Positions 11,466 to 23,279 of a DNA stretch of 64,000 bases are shown piece by piece. Position 1 is the stretch's first letter. Every line of letters starts with the position of its first letter. The notes under the pieces were generated by a model that saw only the letters and a list, made by a program, of their open reading frames with translations, was not told the DNA's origin and did not search any database. The position numbers and the translations under genes are program-made. Source of the stretch: Atriophallophorus winterbourni (lineage: Eukaryota; Platyhelminthes; Trematoda; Plagiorchiida; Microphallidae); contig JACCGJ010001899.1 in the NCBI GenBank assembly GCA_013407085.1, positions 174,316 through 238,315 of the forward strand. Reading direction: 5' to 3'.

Positions 11466-11700
11466 TAATTGCCAAACTCCGTTGTAGTCGCCTCGGTATT
11501 GGCTACTATCAAGATCGCAATGAAACACAGAAATACAATCATGTTCAGCAAACATGTTTCATTGAAATTTGAGGAGCTTGGTTGGCGAACCAAACGTGTA
11601 ATGGCTTCGGGTCTGATGGTTTCCGAACACAACAACGTACAGACTTTTGATCTTTGTTCTAGGTCGTATTTCAGTCTATTAAAAAAACGTAACTCGCTGG
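11466..11700 (-). pseudogene. hydrophobic-tail exon copy, broken
   Basis: Minus-strand frame ending in MIVFLCFIAILIVA, then TEATTTEFGN and stop. Homologous to the last exon at 15,442-15,666, but an extra T run near 11,690 shifts the frame, and the LINE 2 truncation point lies just beyond at 11.75 kb. Confidence 0.4.
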
Positions 11701-11754
11701 AATCTAGAAAGTTGGTACAAATTACTTTGAATATGTTTGCAACAATCGCTAAGC

Positions 11755-13945
11755 CGTCGATTGCTTTATTGAGATCATCAAGATTAGAAAGGGTATCTAG
11801 ATACTCAATGGTCGCAAACTTTCGACATTTTCAAGTACATGCGGTATAACCGTACTGTCTCTAGAGCATAGAGAGAAAACGTGCTCTACTCGTCTTTCCA
11901 TCTGTTGAGTTTTGTCGACAATTGGATTATCAGATGGAGACTGGATGGGAGCCGTTTCATGATTGTTCGGGCCAATGGCTCTCTTGATCTCATCATACAT
12001 ATAGTGGAAATTTCGTGTATCTACAGCATTTGAATATTGAGGCTAACTTCAGTTCAATAGACGTTTGCACATCGTCTTGCAGTCTGTTGGACCTTATTTC
12101 TAGCTAATTTTAGAAGACGTAAGTTTTCATATGTTGGCCCATCTTTGAACCTTAATAATGCTCAGCGTTTCTCGTGCAGCACAGCTGCCATTTCAAAAGC
12201 GTTTGCTTCGCACCAATCGCTGGTTCGAGCTTTTTTCGGACCGAACGTAGAATGTGCGGCTCGCTATATGCAGCTTTTTATCAATTCTCAGTTATCTGAA
12301 GAAGATTCAAGTGGGGCCTCCTTGTTTAACTCCTATGTGAAGGCTTCTACGATTCTCGCAGTTAGTTTAGGATCGCACATGCGAGTGACGTCTATCCTAT
12401 GCTAAGCAGACAATTAAGTGCGGTGGAATCTCGTGTGGATAAGCTTCAGTTTTGCACTGACCAGTGAATGATGACTGTCGCAGTCTGCTGCGTGATATGA
12501 TCTCGTGAGCAGCACGCTTCCTATATCAGTTCGATTAGCAAGAGTAAGATCAAGCTGATGTCAATGCTTAGAGCGAAGATGCTTTCAAGTGAATTTATGC
12601 TGTGGTTTTATTTGAAGAAAATGATACTGACACAAAAAAGAATTGTGTGCACAATTCTGGAAGGATTCGCCCATTTTCATTTGTTTCACCTACACCGAAC
12701 CTTCTGAGACTGTTTGGCCTAGACTCGTAATCTGCAACAACTCCGGCATTGAAATCACCCAATACCACTACACAATATTTCTGTGGCAAGTATTTCAGGA
12801 CGCCTGAGCGGTTATGATGAAAGCTTATTTTTCAGCAGGCGTCGCAGAGAGCGTCCGTGCATAAACGTTGACCAACGTAATGGTACCATTTATGCACTTC
12901 AGATATAGAGTCCACATCTGTTCGCTCCCGATGCTGCTCGGTTCTGTTGCTTGTTATATGTCGTTTAGCACGGCAATCCAAACTCCATGCACTGTTTTAG
13001 TAGTTGCGCCTCTTGTAGGGCAGCCACGTCGACATTCAGCCTCTTTAGCTCATTGTTATTCACGGCGGACATTCTAACGCCTCTGATATTCGAGACGCCG
13101 TAATACAATCCTGGAAACATGGCCCGGACGTTACAGGTTCCAAGTTTCAGAACTGACTATTCTTGTTTGGTATTTCGATTCGCTAGTGCGAAGAAAAAAC
13201 AGTCTTTTTGTCGGTTAATTCGTAATCCACAAGCACCCAATAAGGATAGCAGACCGTGGCGAGACAACACCTTGTTAACTGGGGACTGCCAACATTGGGA
13301 AAGGCGGTCGCTGTCCAATGAGACCTAGAAGTCTCTCTCAACGTCGAAAGCAGCCCAAGGCGCTTAGCTGTACGCCAGTCGAGACATAGCTTTCAACCAG
13401 TATCTGTTGCTTCCGTGTTATTTTTTGTAGAAGCGGAATGGAGTGTCCTCTCCATTGGCGCGTTGTGATGTAGGCCAGGGCAGTTTAATTTGGAAAACTA
13501 GCTGTTGCACATGCAGCAAGTGCTTTTTCTTCACGACACCACTGAAAACAAAGAAACAGCTAGACTGATACCTTTGGACAACGATGCCGTCACAGGAACT
13601 GGCAGGACTAAGTTCAATAAAGTTCGGACTGCGTAGCAGGATTTCGGCTCCGGATTTCTCCTCGATATTAACACCTTAAGCCTTTTCCATGAATAGATGT
13701 AGCAACAGAGCAGTGGAGATTGAGATAAAGGTTTTCCTACAAATACGTGGGCCGCCTTTATGGACCTCCAAGCTCCACCTGCCCGAAGCATGCTGTTTTG
13801 AGGCGCCAGTCAGCCGCTCGCGCCCTTTTTCCTGTCATTTGAAGCAGTTCCGCCGAGTCACACATCATAACGCGGGCAGGCCAAAAGCTGGACTTGGTTG
13901 TCAGAGGCTATATGAGACGCGGGCCAACCTTGGAACCAATAGGGT
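11755..13945 (-). mobile_element. LINE copy 2, 5' half only
   Basis: Contains the 5' region (about 13.1-13.9 kb), endonuclease fragments including VVVLGDFNAGVVADYESRPN with an intact GDFN (12,595-12,789) and the linker (11,797-12,000, DKTQQMERRVEH). The RT and 3' end are missing. The break at 11,755 abuts the hydrophobic-tail exon block, so the junction is a rearrangement rather than a normal 5' truncation, which would lose the other end. Confidence 0.88.
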
Positions 13946-14059
13946 CAACAAATTTATTATGTAACTTCAACATCCAATTCTAATCGGTTTATTTGTTTGC
14001 GAATTACAATGTCATCTAAAAGAAACGAAGGAATTTAATTTAAATATCTGGTTCCTTAC

Positions 14060-14086
14060 CTGCTATCTTCTTCAACCTTTCAAGTT
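14060..14086 (-). CDS. 27-nt micro-exon, type a (LERLKKIA)
   Basis: Minus strand: ATTATATTTGATTTCAG, 27 nt, GTAAGGAACCAG. Only the family phase is open (LERLKKIA); the other two have stops. An identical copy is at 25,451 and near-identical at 50,230. Relative to 22,366 the exon differs at 10 of 27 positions, the flanks at only a few percent. Confidence 0.75.
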
Positions 14087-14145
14087 CTGAAATCAAATAT
14101 AATTTGCTTCAATAAATCATGGCTTAATATGTTATAAATAAGCTA

Positions 14146-14222
14146 TTGTTATATTATATTATTATATTATATTTTATATTATATCATATTATTATTATAT
14201 TATATATTTTCATATATATAAA
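14146..14222. repeat. TATTA microsatellite
   Basis: AT-only array between the type-a micro-exon and the AAAGAAAGGACATAATGTGG block. Confidence 0.95.
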
Positions 14223-15135
14223 GAAAGGACATAATGTGGAAGAAAAGACATTATTAATTGTATATTCATTATTTGTTAACGCATTCAGCCCTCTTTCAAA
14301 CACAGATAATCACCGTGTTTTTCCCGCGAAACTAACGTTAATAATTTTAGAGGTTGGATAAAATTACGAATGTTCACATGTGAACTAACATTAATAACAA
14401 TGTCAAGGTTGTAACTCTAAAAAGAATAACATAGGTATTAGGTTTGTGGTAGCTTTAAAAACGCTCTGCAATTTGCTGCGTCTCCTAGAAATGACACGAC
14501 AATTAGTCGAATAATAAAATAAATACACGCAGGTTGTCTTTGATCTGCTCAGGCGTGAAAACAATCGCTTCAACATATATGTTGCTAATTACTGTTTACA
14601 AAACTACAGTTTAAGCTTGTGGGCTGCTTTCTAATTATAATATGTCCTGAGCTGTGTAGACGATTATGACCATATTCTGTGATAACACCGAACAACGTAA
14701 ATATTATTGGGAAATGCTGTACCATAATCCATAAATTGTAAGTGATTGTACGATGAACTCAACGTTGTTCTTTTAAGTTTCAAGTTCCTTATTTAGACAT
14801 CTTACGATGAAAACTCTCGAAAACCTAAAAAGGTAGCACATTGTGACAATAAAGTGTCTCTAATAGGAATGATTAATCAAACCAATGAATCTGATCATAA
14901 CGATTGGGGAAACATCTAGAGTCGTTAGCAAGACATGTAAAGCATGTTGACAATAGAGATCGTAATTAATTTAACGATCGTGAGTTGTTGGATTAACGAA
15001 TTTGAACGTTAAACCTACAGACAAGGGTTATAAAATTCGAACTTTTTTACGGCTACATGTCTTGTATGTCAGACCAAATACGATTATGATAAATGGATGT
15101 AAAAAAAAATTCATTTGTAATCAAAACAGACTAAC

Positions 15136-15159
15136 CTTGTAGATACTCTTGTGACGTAT
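15136..15159 (-). CDS. 24-nt micro-exon (TSQEYLQ)
   Basis: Minus strand: CTTTTGAATCAATCAG, 24 nt, GTTAGTCTG. Open in the family phase. Copies at 26,528 (TSSEYQQ), 34,476 and 51,307 (TSPEYLE) keep length and splice sites while the interior changes. It lies about 1.05 kb upstream (minus sense) of the 27-nt type-a exon and in matching phase. Confidence 0.65.
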
Positions 15160-15441
15160 CTGATTGATTCAAAAGATTGATAAGAATTAACAGATGTGAA
15201 TACGACTAAACGTTTCACCCAATAGCATGCCAATGTGACACACACAATATTGCCTGTGACCAGCCGAGGTTCATGAACAAACTACGATTATGGCTTAGCG
15301 GTAAAGCTGTTTCGCGACATGAACATACAAACAAGAATAATGACTACAAGGAATTCCAACGAAAAAGAAAAAAATTATTCACGCGAATTCCTATAAAGTA
15401 CTAATAAGCAATATTTATCTGTAATGATTTTCAGATACATT

Positions 15442-15666
15442 TTAATTGCCAAACACCGTTGTAGTAGTTTTGGCCAGTATCAAGATCGCAATGAAACACA
15501 GAAATACAATCATGTTCAGTGAACATGTTTCATTGAAATTTGAGGAGCTTGGTTCGCGAACCAAACGTGTAATGGCTTTAGGACTGATGGTTTCCGAACA
15601 CAACAACGTACAGACTTTGGATCTTTGTTCTAGGTCGTATCTCAGTCTATTCAAAAAAGTAACTCG
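15442..15666 (-). CDS. candidate last exon with hydrophobic C-terminal tail (Ly6/CD59-like layout)
   Basis: After a TTTCAAGATTCCAG acceptor the minus strand is open for 74 codons. It reads VTFLNRLRYDLEQR, VCTLLCSET, then SSNFNETCSLN directly followed by MIVFLCFIAILILA, TTTTVFGN and TAA. A cysteine pair, a potential N-glycosylation site (NET), a C-x2-N ending and a terminal hydrophobic stretch recall GPI-anchored Ly6/uPAR proteins such as the CD59-like proteins of schistosomes. The frame joins the 45-nt exon at 15,794 in phase 0. Alternatively the M before the hydrophobic stretch could be the start of a signal peptide, but no good donor follows. The opposite strand is also open, so coding is not certain. 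Confidence 0.35.
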   Translation of the reverse strand, partial: RVTFLNRLRYDLEQRSKVCTLLCSETISPKAITRLVREPSSSNFNETCSLNMIVFLCFIAILILAKTTTTVFGN

Positions 15667-15793
15667 CTGGAATCTTGAAAGTTGGTTCAAATTACTTTGA
15701 TTATGTTTGCAAACATTTGTGCATGAACGTTTGTATTTCAATACGATGGTTTCAGCTGAACATTTAGATGAACAGATGGCTTGGCATTCTTAC

Positions 15794-15838
15794 CATTTTC
15801 ATGTCAGAGCAGTTTTTGTGAGATACGTTTTCATAAAT
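15794..15838 (-). CDS. candidate 45-nt exon (IYENVSHKNCSDMKM)
   Basis: Minus strand: CTTTCATCAAGATACAAG, 45 nt, GTAAGAATGCC. The length is identical in the copies at 35,128 and 51,960. Frame 0 is open in all three; the other two frames hit stops. Phase 0 agrees with the exon at 15,442-15,666 and with the cysteine-rich frame ending ...CLKRITEI before GTGAGA upstream. Confidence 0.45.
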
Positions 15839-16099
15839 CTTGTATCTTGATGAAAGATTCGCTGCGCACGATACTACGTTCAATATATAACAGTTAAACG
15901 TTCGCCATGAATGAGCTGCCGAGATGTATATTTTGCTTGATTTGCAATGAAAACTAAATTTCCGAGTTTTCGGTGGTTTTGCTGGTAAACCGGAAGTTCT
16001 CTACTTCTACTAAAATTACAATCGATGCCCTTATTTTTGTTTGCACAGCTATAAGCTCAATATGCAATCCTATATCTTGTAATGCATAACAATGTTCTT

Positions 16100-16300
16100 A
16101 GCTGATCAACCAACGTTTTGTTCTTTTCATCCAAATTTACAGACTTAACATGCGTAAAAAAATATTTATCATTTAGGATCAATGTCGCATCCGCGATCAA
16201 AGATTTCTCACAATTTCCGTGATACGTTTTAAGCAGTTGAGACACGTGACAGACTTCAGCTTACTGGTAACCACATTCTCACAGTTAAAACATTATTTTT
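16100..16300 (-). pseudogene. partly deleted cysteine-rich exon copy
   Basis: Homologue of 35,385-35,625, retaining KRI... and the DEKNKTLVDQLRTLLC stretch. The N-terminal CxxC part is damaged by a deletion around 16,290. Confidence 0.3.
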
Positions 16301-16786
16301 AACAAGCTCATTTGTATACATTTTTACGACACAATCTAACCGGGATTGTAAGTCAAAGAGTTAAGTAAATCGATACTGCACGGTTTCTTTTCAGTCTACT
16401 TTTGAATATTTATTTTACGGAATACATAACAACTTATTCTACTCAAAACAGTTCCGGTCACAGCCACAGACAAAAAGGGAAATATTAATCGCTTAATCGT
16501 GATTCAGAGTTTGCGGAGCAAGTTTTAGATACGGGTCAAAGCTCCGTTTGAGACAATGTGGAAATATTGACAATGGGTAGTAAACATCATCCTAGTTCTA
16601 GTCAGATCGACTGGTTGATATTATAGTGGACGGAGCAATCTAGAAAACGGCATTGATGCAAAGGTAAATAGTTGTTATTCAACTCATAACATACTAGTTG
16701 ATTTGATATTCGTTTCCTCCGAAACAGATCAACATTAGCGCCATTTGCTTTTTTTTCACAAATGTAAGTCGCTGTGATCACTATTA

Positions 16787-17146
16787 ATGTATGGACTTGG
16801 ATACAAAAAAGGTATAAAATTGAACACTAGTCCTGGTCATCCATACGGAACGTTTAACAACATAGGCGTAATACAAATGTTTAGGCTGTAATTTGAATTT
16901 AGTCATGCTGGTTGACCACCACTTAGTATATTACCTTTTACTGACAAAGACCCTTTTCTTTTAGATTTAAACGTTTATCCTAAAACCGATATATCTGATG
17001 GCAGTCACATTTGTCAGCATCATGAATGTAGGATATGTCCTAAACGTAGACTAGTTGATTTTTATGTCATTTGCCATAATGTTGTGAGCGCACAAACGAA
17101 CGATGATGACACCAACGCTCTACTTTTGAACGCGTTAGCTCACTAA
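16787..17146 (+). pseudogene. 360-nt conserved-length reading frame, copy with two stops
   Basis: 120 codons from ATG (MYGLGYKKGIKLN, TSPGHPYGTFNNIGVIQMF, PPLSILPFTDKDPF, SHICQHHECRICPK, VDFYVICHN) to TAA. Internal stops are TAA after MFRL and TGA before PPLS. Copies at 27,214-27,573 and 39,996-40,355 have exactly the same length and different stop sets, so no indels have accumulated. The block SP-x-HP...G-x-x-E...K faintly resembles the C-terminal part of retroelement integrase cores but has extra residues between HP and G. I do not assign a function. Confidence 0.4.
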
Positions 17147-18105
17147 GCCTCAGTCAGAGGTGCACCACGAGTTCATATAACGGTGCAACAAAACAAACTT
17201 CGGTGGTTGTATGAATCTTTTATCTTTTCAAGAGAAACCTGTTGAAGGTTTCTCAAACGTTAAGAGAAAAAACATTATTCATTTGCTTGCAACGTGTCGA
17301 CCAAGAAAACAGTGTGGAAGAAAAAACGAATTAGCAATTGTATATTCAATATTCGATATCATATCCAACCCTCCTTTAAACATAGACCATCGATGTGTGT
17401 TTTGTTTCGCGAAGCTAAGAGTAATAATTTTTACCTACTCTAACACATTTATTCATTCAACCGCAGTCCCAAAAGCATCATTATCGAATATTTTCAGTAA
17501 TCTATATCAATTTGCACTTGACACAGGTAACGAAACCGGTTTGTTTTCTAAAACTTACAATTTACCATTCAGAATTAATTAAACCATTAAAAAATCGGTT
17601 TTATAAAGTTTCTAGTGTTGAAACCATTTAATATAACTTATGGCATTCCATGAGGATTAAATTTTGTTTGCTTTATAAACAGCATGAACGATATACTCAA
17701 TCATAATGACGGTAAAATGTATCTGGTCGCTAATGATATAAAAATGTAGGTGGTTAGCAGTGACACTAATTGTGTTCTACTGCAGAACAACCTGAATGCA
17801 TTGCACAATAAAAGCGTTTCAATATGAATTTCAGCTGAATATTAAAAATCCTAAAATAATGCAGCTCAGAGAAAATCACGAATGTTCACACTTGCAGTAA
17901 CATTAAGAACAATGTCAAGTTTATAAAACTGAGGAAAAAACCTTAAGTATTTGGTTTGCGGTATTTGGTATACAATGTGCTGCGTCCTCTAGCCATGTTA
18001 CGTAAATGACAAAAACGGCTTTTAGGGAAGCATTCACTCGAATAATTGAAATAAATACACGCAGTTATTCTGTGATCTGCTTAAGTGTGTAAACAATTGC
18101 CTCAC

Positions 18106-18123
18106 AAAATATGTTGCTATCCA
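18106..18123 (-). CDS. candidate 18-nt micro-exon (DSNIF)
   Basis: Same splice sites as at 4,399 (AAACAG / GTGAGG). Open in the family phase. Confidence 0.33.
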
Positions 18124-18247
18124 CTGTTTACAAAATCTACAGTTTAAACTTGTCGGCTGCTTTCTAATTATAATATGTGCTGAGCTGTGTAGACGATTGT
18201 GTATAGAAGCTCTCACATAGAAAAATGTGGGATACGCTTATCCTCAC

Positions 18248-18272
18248 ATAAAAAAGTTTTTTCGAATTAGTT
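18248..18272 (-). pseudogene. 24-nt micro-exon copy with 1-nt insertion
   Basis: The acceptor GTGTTAG and donor GTGAGGATAAG are present, but a longer A/T run makes the segment 25 nt, which would shift the frame. Probably a decayed copy. Confidence 0.4.
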
Positions 18273-18673
18273 CTAACACCGGATATTTTGTATCGTCTTC
18301 TCTATGTACTTGGACCTGTATGCGTAATATAATATACTTTAAAATCAAAATTCAAACGCGTTGTTATTCGCTGTAAGATTGTTGTATTTAAAATGCACTA
18401 GTTATAAATATGGTAGACATGAGCACATCCTTATATTTGTGTGTAATATTGCAAACAAAATTGCCTTTTTAACCATAAATATCGCATTTTCTATCTTGAA
18501 TCTTTAACAAAATCTGCCGATTAGTGCTCGTAAAATCAAACGTGAACACTAGCCCACATGTTCATAGCAGCCTTTCAAATGAACGCAAAACTTTACAGCT
18601 CAGCTCTTTAACCTAACCGCCTTTCAAAAACTTACGGTACATTGAATGCAAAGAGAAATTCAAACATACTAAC

Positions 18674-18682
18674 CTCGATCAT
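18674..18682 (-). CDS. candidate 9-nt micro-exon (DR)
   Basis: TTTCCGCCCAAG, 9 nt, GTTAGTATG on the minus strand. The interior differs at several positions from the 29,086 copy. Confidence 0.38.
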
Positions 18683-19437
18683 CTTGGGCGGAAATAAAGT
18701 TGATTCGATAAATTAGAATGATGTTGTTGTACCAATACCAATGTGTTACAGGTTATAATATGATAATCTGATTACGATATGATATAATCTGATAAAACCG
18801 AACAAAATATATCATGAGGCGAAATGCTGTGTCATTACTTAGAGATTCAACTGATTGTAACATAAGCAAAACTTCGTTCTTTGAACTATCAAGTTTTGCC
18901 CTCCGAAATAAAATACTTTATAAGAACCATGGTGCTGGAGAGTGCATTTCCGAGTATTAAACTGCTCTTTGTTCAAATTGACTATCTCGCGAACACAACG
19001 TATATTATTTTTTCTAATCGTCTAGCGTTCTGCGAGAATAATTAATATTATTTTCGGGAAAATGTTTAACCATTACTTGAAACTATTATAAATAGACATG
19101 CAAACACCTCAACATGATCATTTTCGCCAACATACCATGGCTTTTTCACGTTGCTAATAGAAATTCAGAGAAATTCCCTACATTGCACGAAACATTGTTT
19201 TATTGATTTCGGTTTGGATGAAAAAACGTCGTTCCACCAGCGAAAGTTGCTCACAAGCATGAACGATTGGGTGAGTGTGGAAGATATTAAATGATGCAAC
19301 CATAAATTTCAAAAAGAATGTTTTAATCAATTATACAGATTCAAATGACGTTTACTCCTAAACGAAATAAAGGGACAGAACACTTATAGGAAACTGTAGA
19401 AATTTATCAGAAACTACCTTAGCTAACGTTTAATGTA

Positions 19438-19470
19438 TTATTATTATTATTATTATTATTATTCTCATTC
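19438..19470. repeat. (TTA)n microsatellite
   Basis: About nine TTA units, absent from the equivalent positions in other B blocks. Confidence 0.9.
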
Positions 19471-20034
19471 TTATTATTTTTCTTATTTTGGAAAGCGTAT
19501 CTCGATTAAGGCAGAGTGCCGCGCGGGCAAATCCTGTACTCGTGCTAAAATACAGCTAAGATTTTATGGCCTATTGGTTTGGATAACCGTACATTATAAT
19601 TTACGTAAATGTTGTATTGTCCAGGAAATCGATATCATCAGCGGACTATCGCATGCGTCGTTATTTGGATCAAAACGTTTTCTTGGAAAAACCAATGTTT
19701 GCGTTCCGCTTCTGAATCACACGTATGCTTCGCACAAATGGTCAAGAGGAAACACACTGCAATGGAATGTGCACAAAAATTGAGATTTCGGCATTTATCT
19801 CTCATACACGCTCAAAAAGAGGCGTAGATCATACTATCGAGGAAGCGAACAAATCTGTCTGGATTCGTGTTGATTAAACACGCGCTTATCTTTGCTATGA
19901 AGATTGCGGTGGATATATGAACATTTCTTACACAATCATGTAATATAATTATAACCACATATGTAAACCCGAAAACAAACTATGCTTCCCACCATGGGTG
20001 CAAATATATATTTTACTTTGAGATTTTCATTGTG

Positions 20035-22250
20035 GACCATGTGAACCATGGACCATTGTGAACGTCGAATGGTTCATGTCAGGCAAACGTCACTGAAATT
20101 ATTCGGTCAATATGTTCATATCATCCGCTAACTACACCAACTTGGAAGATTGTTTACGAGAATTCACGTAACATGATCTCACAAATAACAATAAATTGTG
20201 TCACAAAAGGATTATTTGCTGCAGTATATTGGCAGCTTCCTTTGAATATGTGTGACAAAAATAGAAATTCGAATGTTGTTGGCCTACGTCGGTCGATGTC
20301 GACCATAGATGTACATCACATCGCATAGATTTCATCTTTTGCAGCTTTTCCAATGACTAAACATACCGATTCGGGAGGAACAATCTCTCCCGCAGCGCTT
20401 GCAACGTTATTAAGAATTCTGTTTTATTGCATCAGTTGCACACTGGCGGAGTGATATACGTTTAGCAGCCAAAATCTGTATTTGCTCCTCCCCGGTTTGT
20501 AGACGACGATTTACACAATACCTCAAAAGTGAGCAGTCAAGAGCACGTTTTTCCCAGCTTGCGGGTTTTATGCAAGAGAGATTTCATATCTCTTCTGCAA
20601 ACATCTTTGTACCGCAAGTGCGGTCTGCTTAATGGTCGACTTCTTAATTGCAACTCATCGTAGAGTAGATCTTTCAAAATACGACCATTTTCCATTCTAT
20701 AGGCATGACCAAGCCACCGCAGGCGTGGCTGACGTAATAGGGTGAACATGCTCCGTAGACCAGCTTTTGAAAGCACTCCAGCGTTAGTTACTCTGTCCAT
20801 CCACGATATATTCAAGATACGACGGATGCTTCGTAGATGGAAATCATTCAGATTCCGTTCGTGTCTTGCGTGAGTGTTTCAGGTTTCACTGCCGTATAGT
20901 GAATCATTCAGTATGTACGCGGTGTATACCATCATATTTGTATTTAAAGTCAGCTTGCGCTTACCCTAAACACGAGAGGTGAATGGGGACAAAACTTCAG
21001 CAGCTTTGCCACTCAGCTTATCAATCTTCGCTTCTAGAGAGAGGTGATCCGCAATGGGTAAACTAAGATATGTGAAATAATGTGGTGGTTCAAACTGACA
21101 GTTTTCAACAGTGATGATGGCAATACAGAGCCTTGACCAAGGACTTTGATCTTGCTCACGCTAATTGTTAGACCAAAGTGTTTGCTTGCCGACGAAAAGC
21201 CGTCCATCAGCGAATGTAGGTTCTCTTGGAAGTGTGCAATAAAGGCTGCATCGTCGGCAAACAACAGGTCACGGATTATCACATCCCGTACTTTGGTATG
21301 TGCTATCATACGGTTTAGTTTGAAAAGCTTACCGTCACCTAGCATGCGTATGTAAATGCCTCCTGTTTTCGTCCTAGAAGCATGCTTCCGAAGCAGAGCA
21401 AAACAATGCTGGAAAGCGTGGAAGCAAGAACGCAAACGTGTTTGACCCCTCGGCGAATTTCGAGTGCCTGTAAACTGCAACTGTTAAAATGGACTGAGCC
21501 CTGCTTGCCTGTGTGGACCGAAATAACGAGTCTGAGTAGCCTTGGGGGCAGACAATCAGATCACGCATTTTTAAAAGACCCTCCCTGCTGACGTGGTCGA
21601 ATACCTCATTTATATAAACAAAAACATAGTATAATGACATACGCTGTTCCGAACATGTCTCAGGGAGATCATCATGGCAACGGTTGAGCTACCCTTGCGT
21701 TAGCCACATTGACTAAATTCTATCAGCTTCAACTTGCAGCCAGATATGTAGGACTTCAGCAAACAATTTGCTTGCAACATTCAGAAAAGTGATCTCTCTG
21801 TAATTGTTGCAGTCGCCTCTGTCACGCCTATTCTTGAATAGTGTTACAATATTTGTGTCTCACACATCTCCTCCCACCCACCTCCTGCCAGCATTGCGAA
21901 ATCAAATGGTGAAGAGCTTATAATAATGCTGCTCTACTCCATTTGATGAGCTCAGGTGGAATTGCGTCGTCACGACGGGCCTTCCCATTCGCTAAGCGGT
22001 GGATTGCCCCATTGAGCTAGCGAGCTCCACCTCCCTGAAGCATGCTGGTTTTGAGGCTTCAGTCAGCCGCTGTCATCCTTTCTCCTGTCAGTAGAAGCAA
22101 TTTCGCCGGGTCACACAGGATAACGCGGGCACGCCAGAAACTGGACTTGGTTGTCAGAGGCTATATTAGACGCGGGCCATTGGATCATGTTTAAAATTGG
22201 GAGCTTATCCATTGTGAGCCCTGGCCGTGACAAGCTTGGAACCAATAGGG
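20035..22250 (-). mobile_element. LINE copy 3, internally deleted (endonuclease missing)
   Basis: Minus strand, from the 3' side: zinc motif, C-terminal region (20,537-20,815, SMFTLLRQPRLRWLGHAYRM) and RT with an intact LLFADDAAFIAH box (21,034-21,480), then further RT. At about 22,018 the sequence jumps (ATTGAGCTAGCGAGCTCC) straight into the 5' region. The same junction occurs in copies 5 and 8. Block E joins directly at about 20,035, giving an approximate 3' limit. Confidence 0.9.
21034..21480 (-). pseudogene. LINE 3: RT fragment with FADD box
   Basis: 148-codon frame including GGIYIRMLGDGKLFKLNRM, VIIRDLLFADDAAFIAHF, and FGLTISVSKIKVLGQG. The catalytic FADD is kept, but the N-terminal half of this frame is shifted relative to the family. 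Confidence 0.85.
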
Positions 22251-22365
22251 TTACCAAATATATTATGTAACTTCAACATCCAATTTTAATCGGTTTATTT
22301 GTTTGCGAAATACAATGTCATCAGAAAGAAATGAAGGAATTTAATTTGAAAATCTGGTTCCTTAC

Positions 22366-22392
22366 TCAATATCATCGATAACCATTCAGGTT
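22366..22392 (-). CDS. 27-nt micro-exon, type a (PEWLSMIL)
   Basis: ATTATATTTGATTTTAG, 27 nt, GTAAGGAACCAG. Open only in the family phase (frame 0 has TGA). 10 of 27 bases differ from the 14,060 copy while the first 20 bases upstream differ at one. Confidence 0.75.
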
Positions 22393-22451
22393 CTAAAATC
22401 AAATATAATTTGCTTCAATAAATCAGGCTTTAATATGTTATAAATAAGGTA

Positions 22452-22562
22452 TTTTTATATGATATTAATAAATTATATATTATATTATATTCTGTTATAT
22501 TATATTACATTATATTATTATTATATTATCATATATTTATATTATATTTTATTATATATATA
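22452..22562. repeat. TATTA microsatellite
   Basis: AT-only array of about 110 bp at the standard A-block site. Confidence 0.95.
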
Positions 22563-23279
22563 AGGAATTCAAACAATGTGGAAGATAAAACAAATTATTA
22601 ATTGTATATTCATTATTTGATAACGAATTTAGCCCGCCTTTGAACATAGACAATCACCGTGTTTTTCTCGCAAAATTAACGTTAATAATTTTACAGGTTG
22701 GATGAAATCACGAATGTTCGCATGTGTACTAACAATAAGAACAATGTCAAGGTTGTAAAACTAAAAAGAATAACATAGGTATTAGGTTTGTGGTAGCTTT
22801 AAAAACGCTCTACAATTTGCTGCGTCTTCTAGACATGTTACGATATTGAGTCGAATAATGAAAATAAATACACGCAGTTTATCTTTAATCTGCTCAGGCG
22901 TGAAAACAATTGCTTCAACATATGTTTTGCTAATTACTGTTTACAAAATCTACAAGTCAAGCTTGCCGGCTGCTTTCTAATTATAATATGTGCTGAGCTG
23001 TGTAGACGATTAGGTCCATAATCTGTGATGAAACCGAAAAACGTAAATATTATTGGGAAATGCTGTGACATTATCCATAAATTTTAAGTGATTGTACGAT
23101 GAACTCAACGTTGTTCTTTTAAGTTTCAAGTTCCTTATTTAGACGTTAACCGATGAAAAACTCTTGAAATCCTAAAAACGTAGCACATTGTGACAGTAAA
23201 GTGTCTTTAATAGGAATGATTAATCAAACCAATGATTCTGATCATAACGATTTGGAAAACAACTAGAGTCGTTAGCCAA

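Noticed and set aside
15446..15521. MIVFLCFIAILILA as the signal-peptide first exon of the micro-exon gene
   Set aside because: No usable donor follows before the stop in the phase needed by the 24-nt exon; a C-terminal anchor fits the upstream phase-0 exons better.
16830..16920. Retroelement integrase (SP-x-HP...G-x-x-E pattern)
   Set aside because: Four extra residues between HP and G, no upstream D,D residues, and the diverged copy at 1.9 kb lacks the E; too weak to name.
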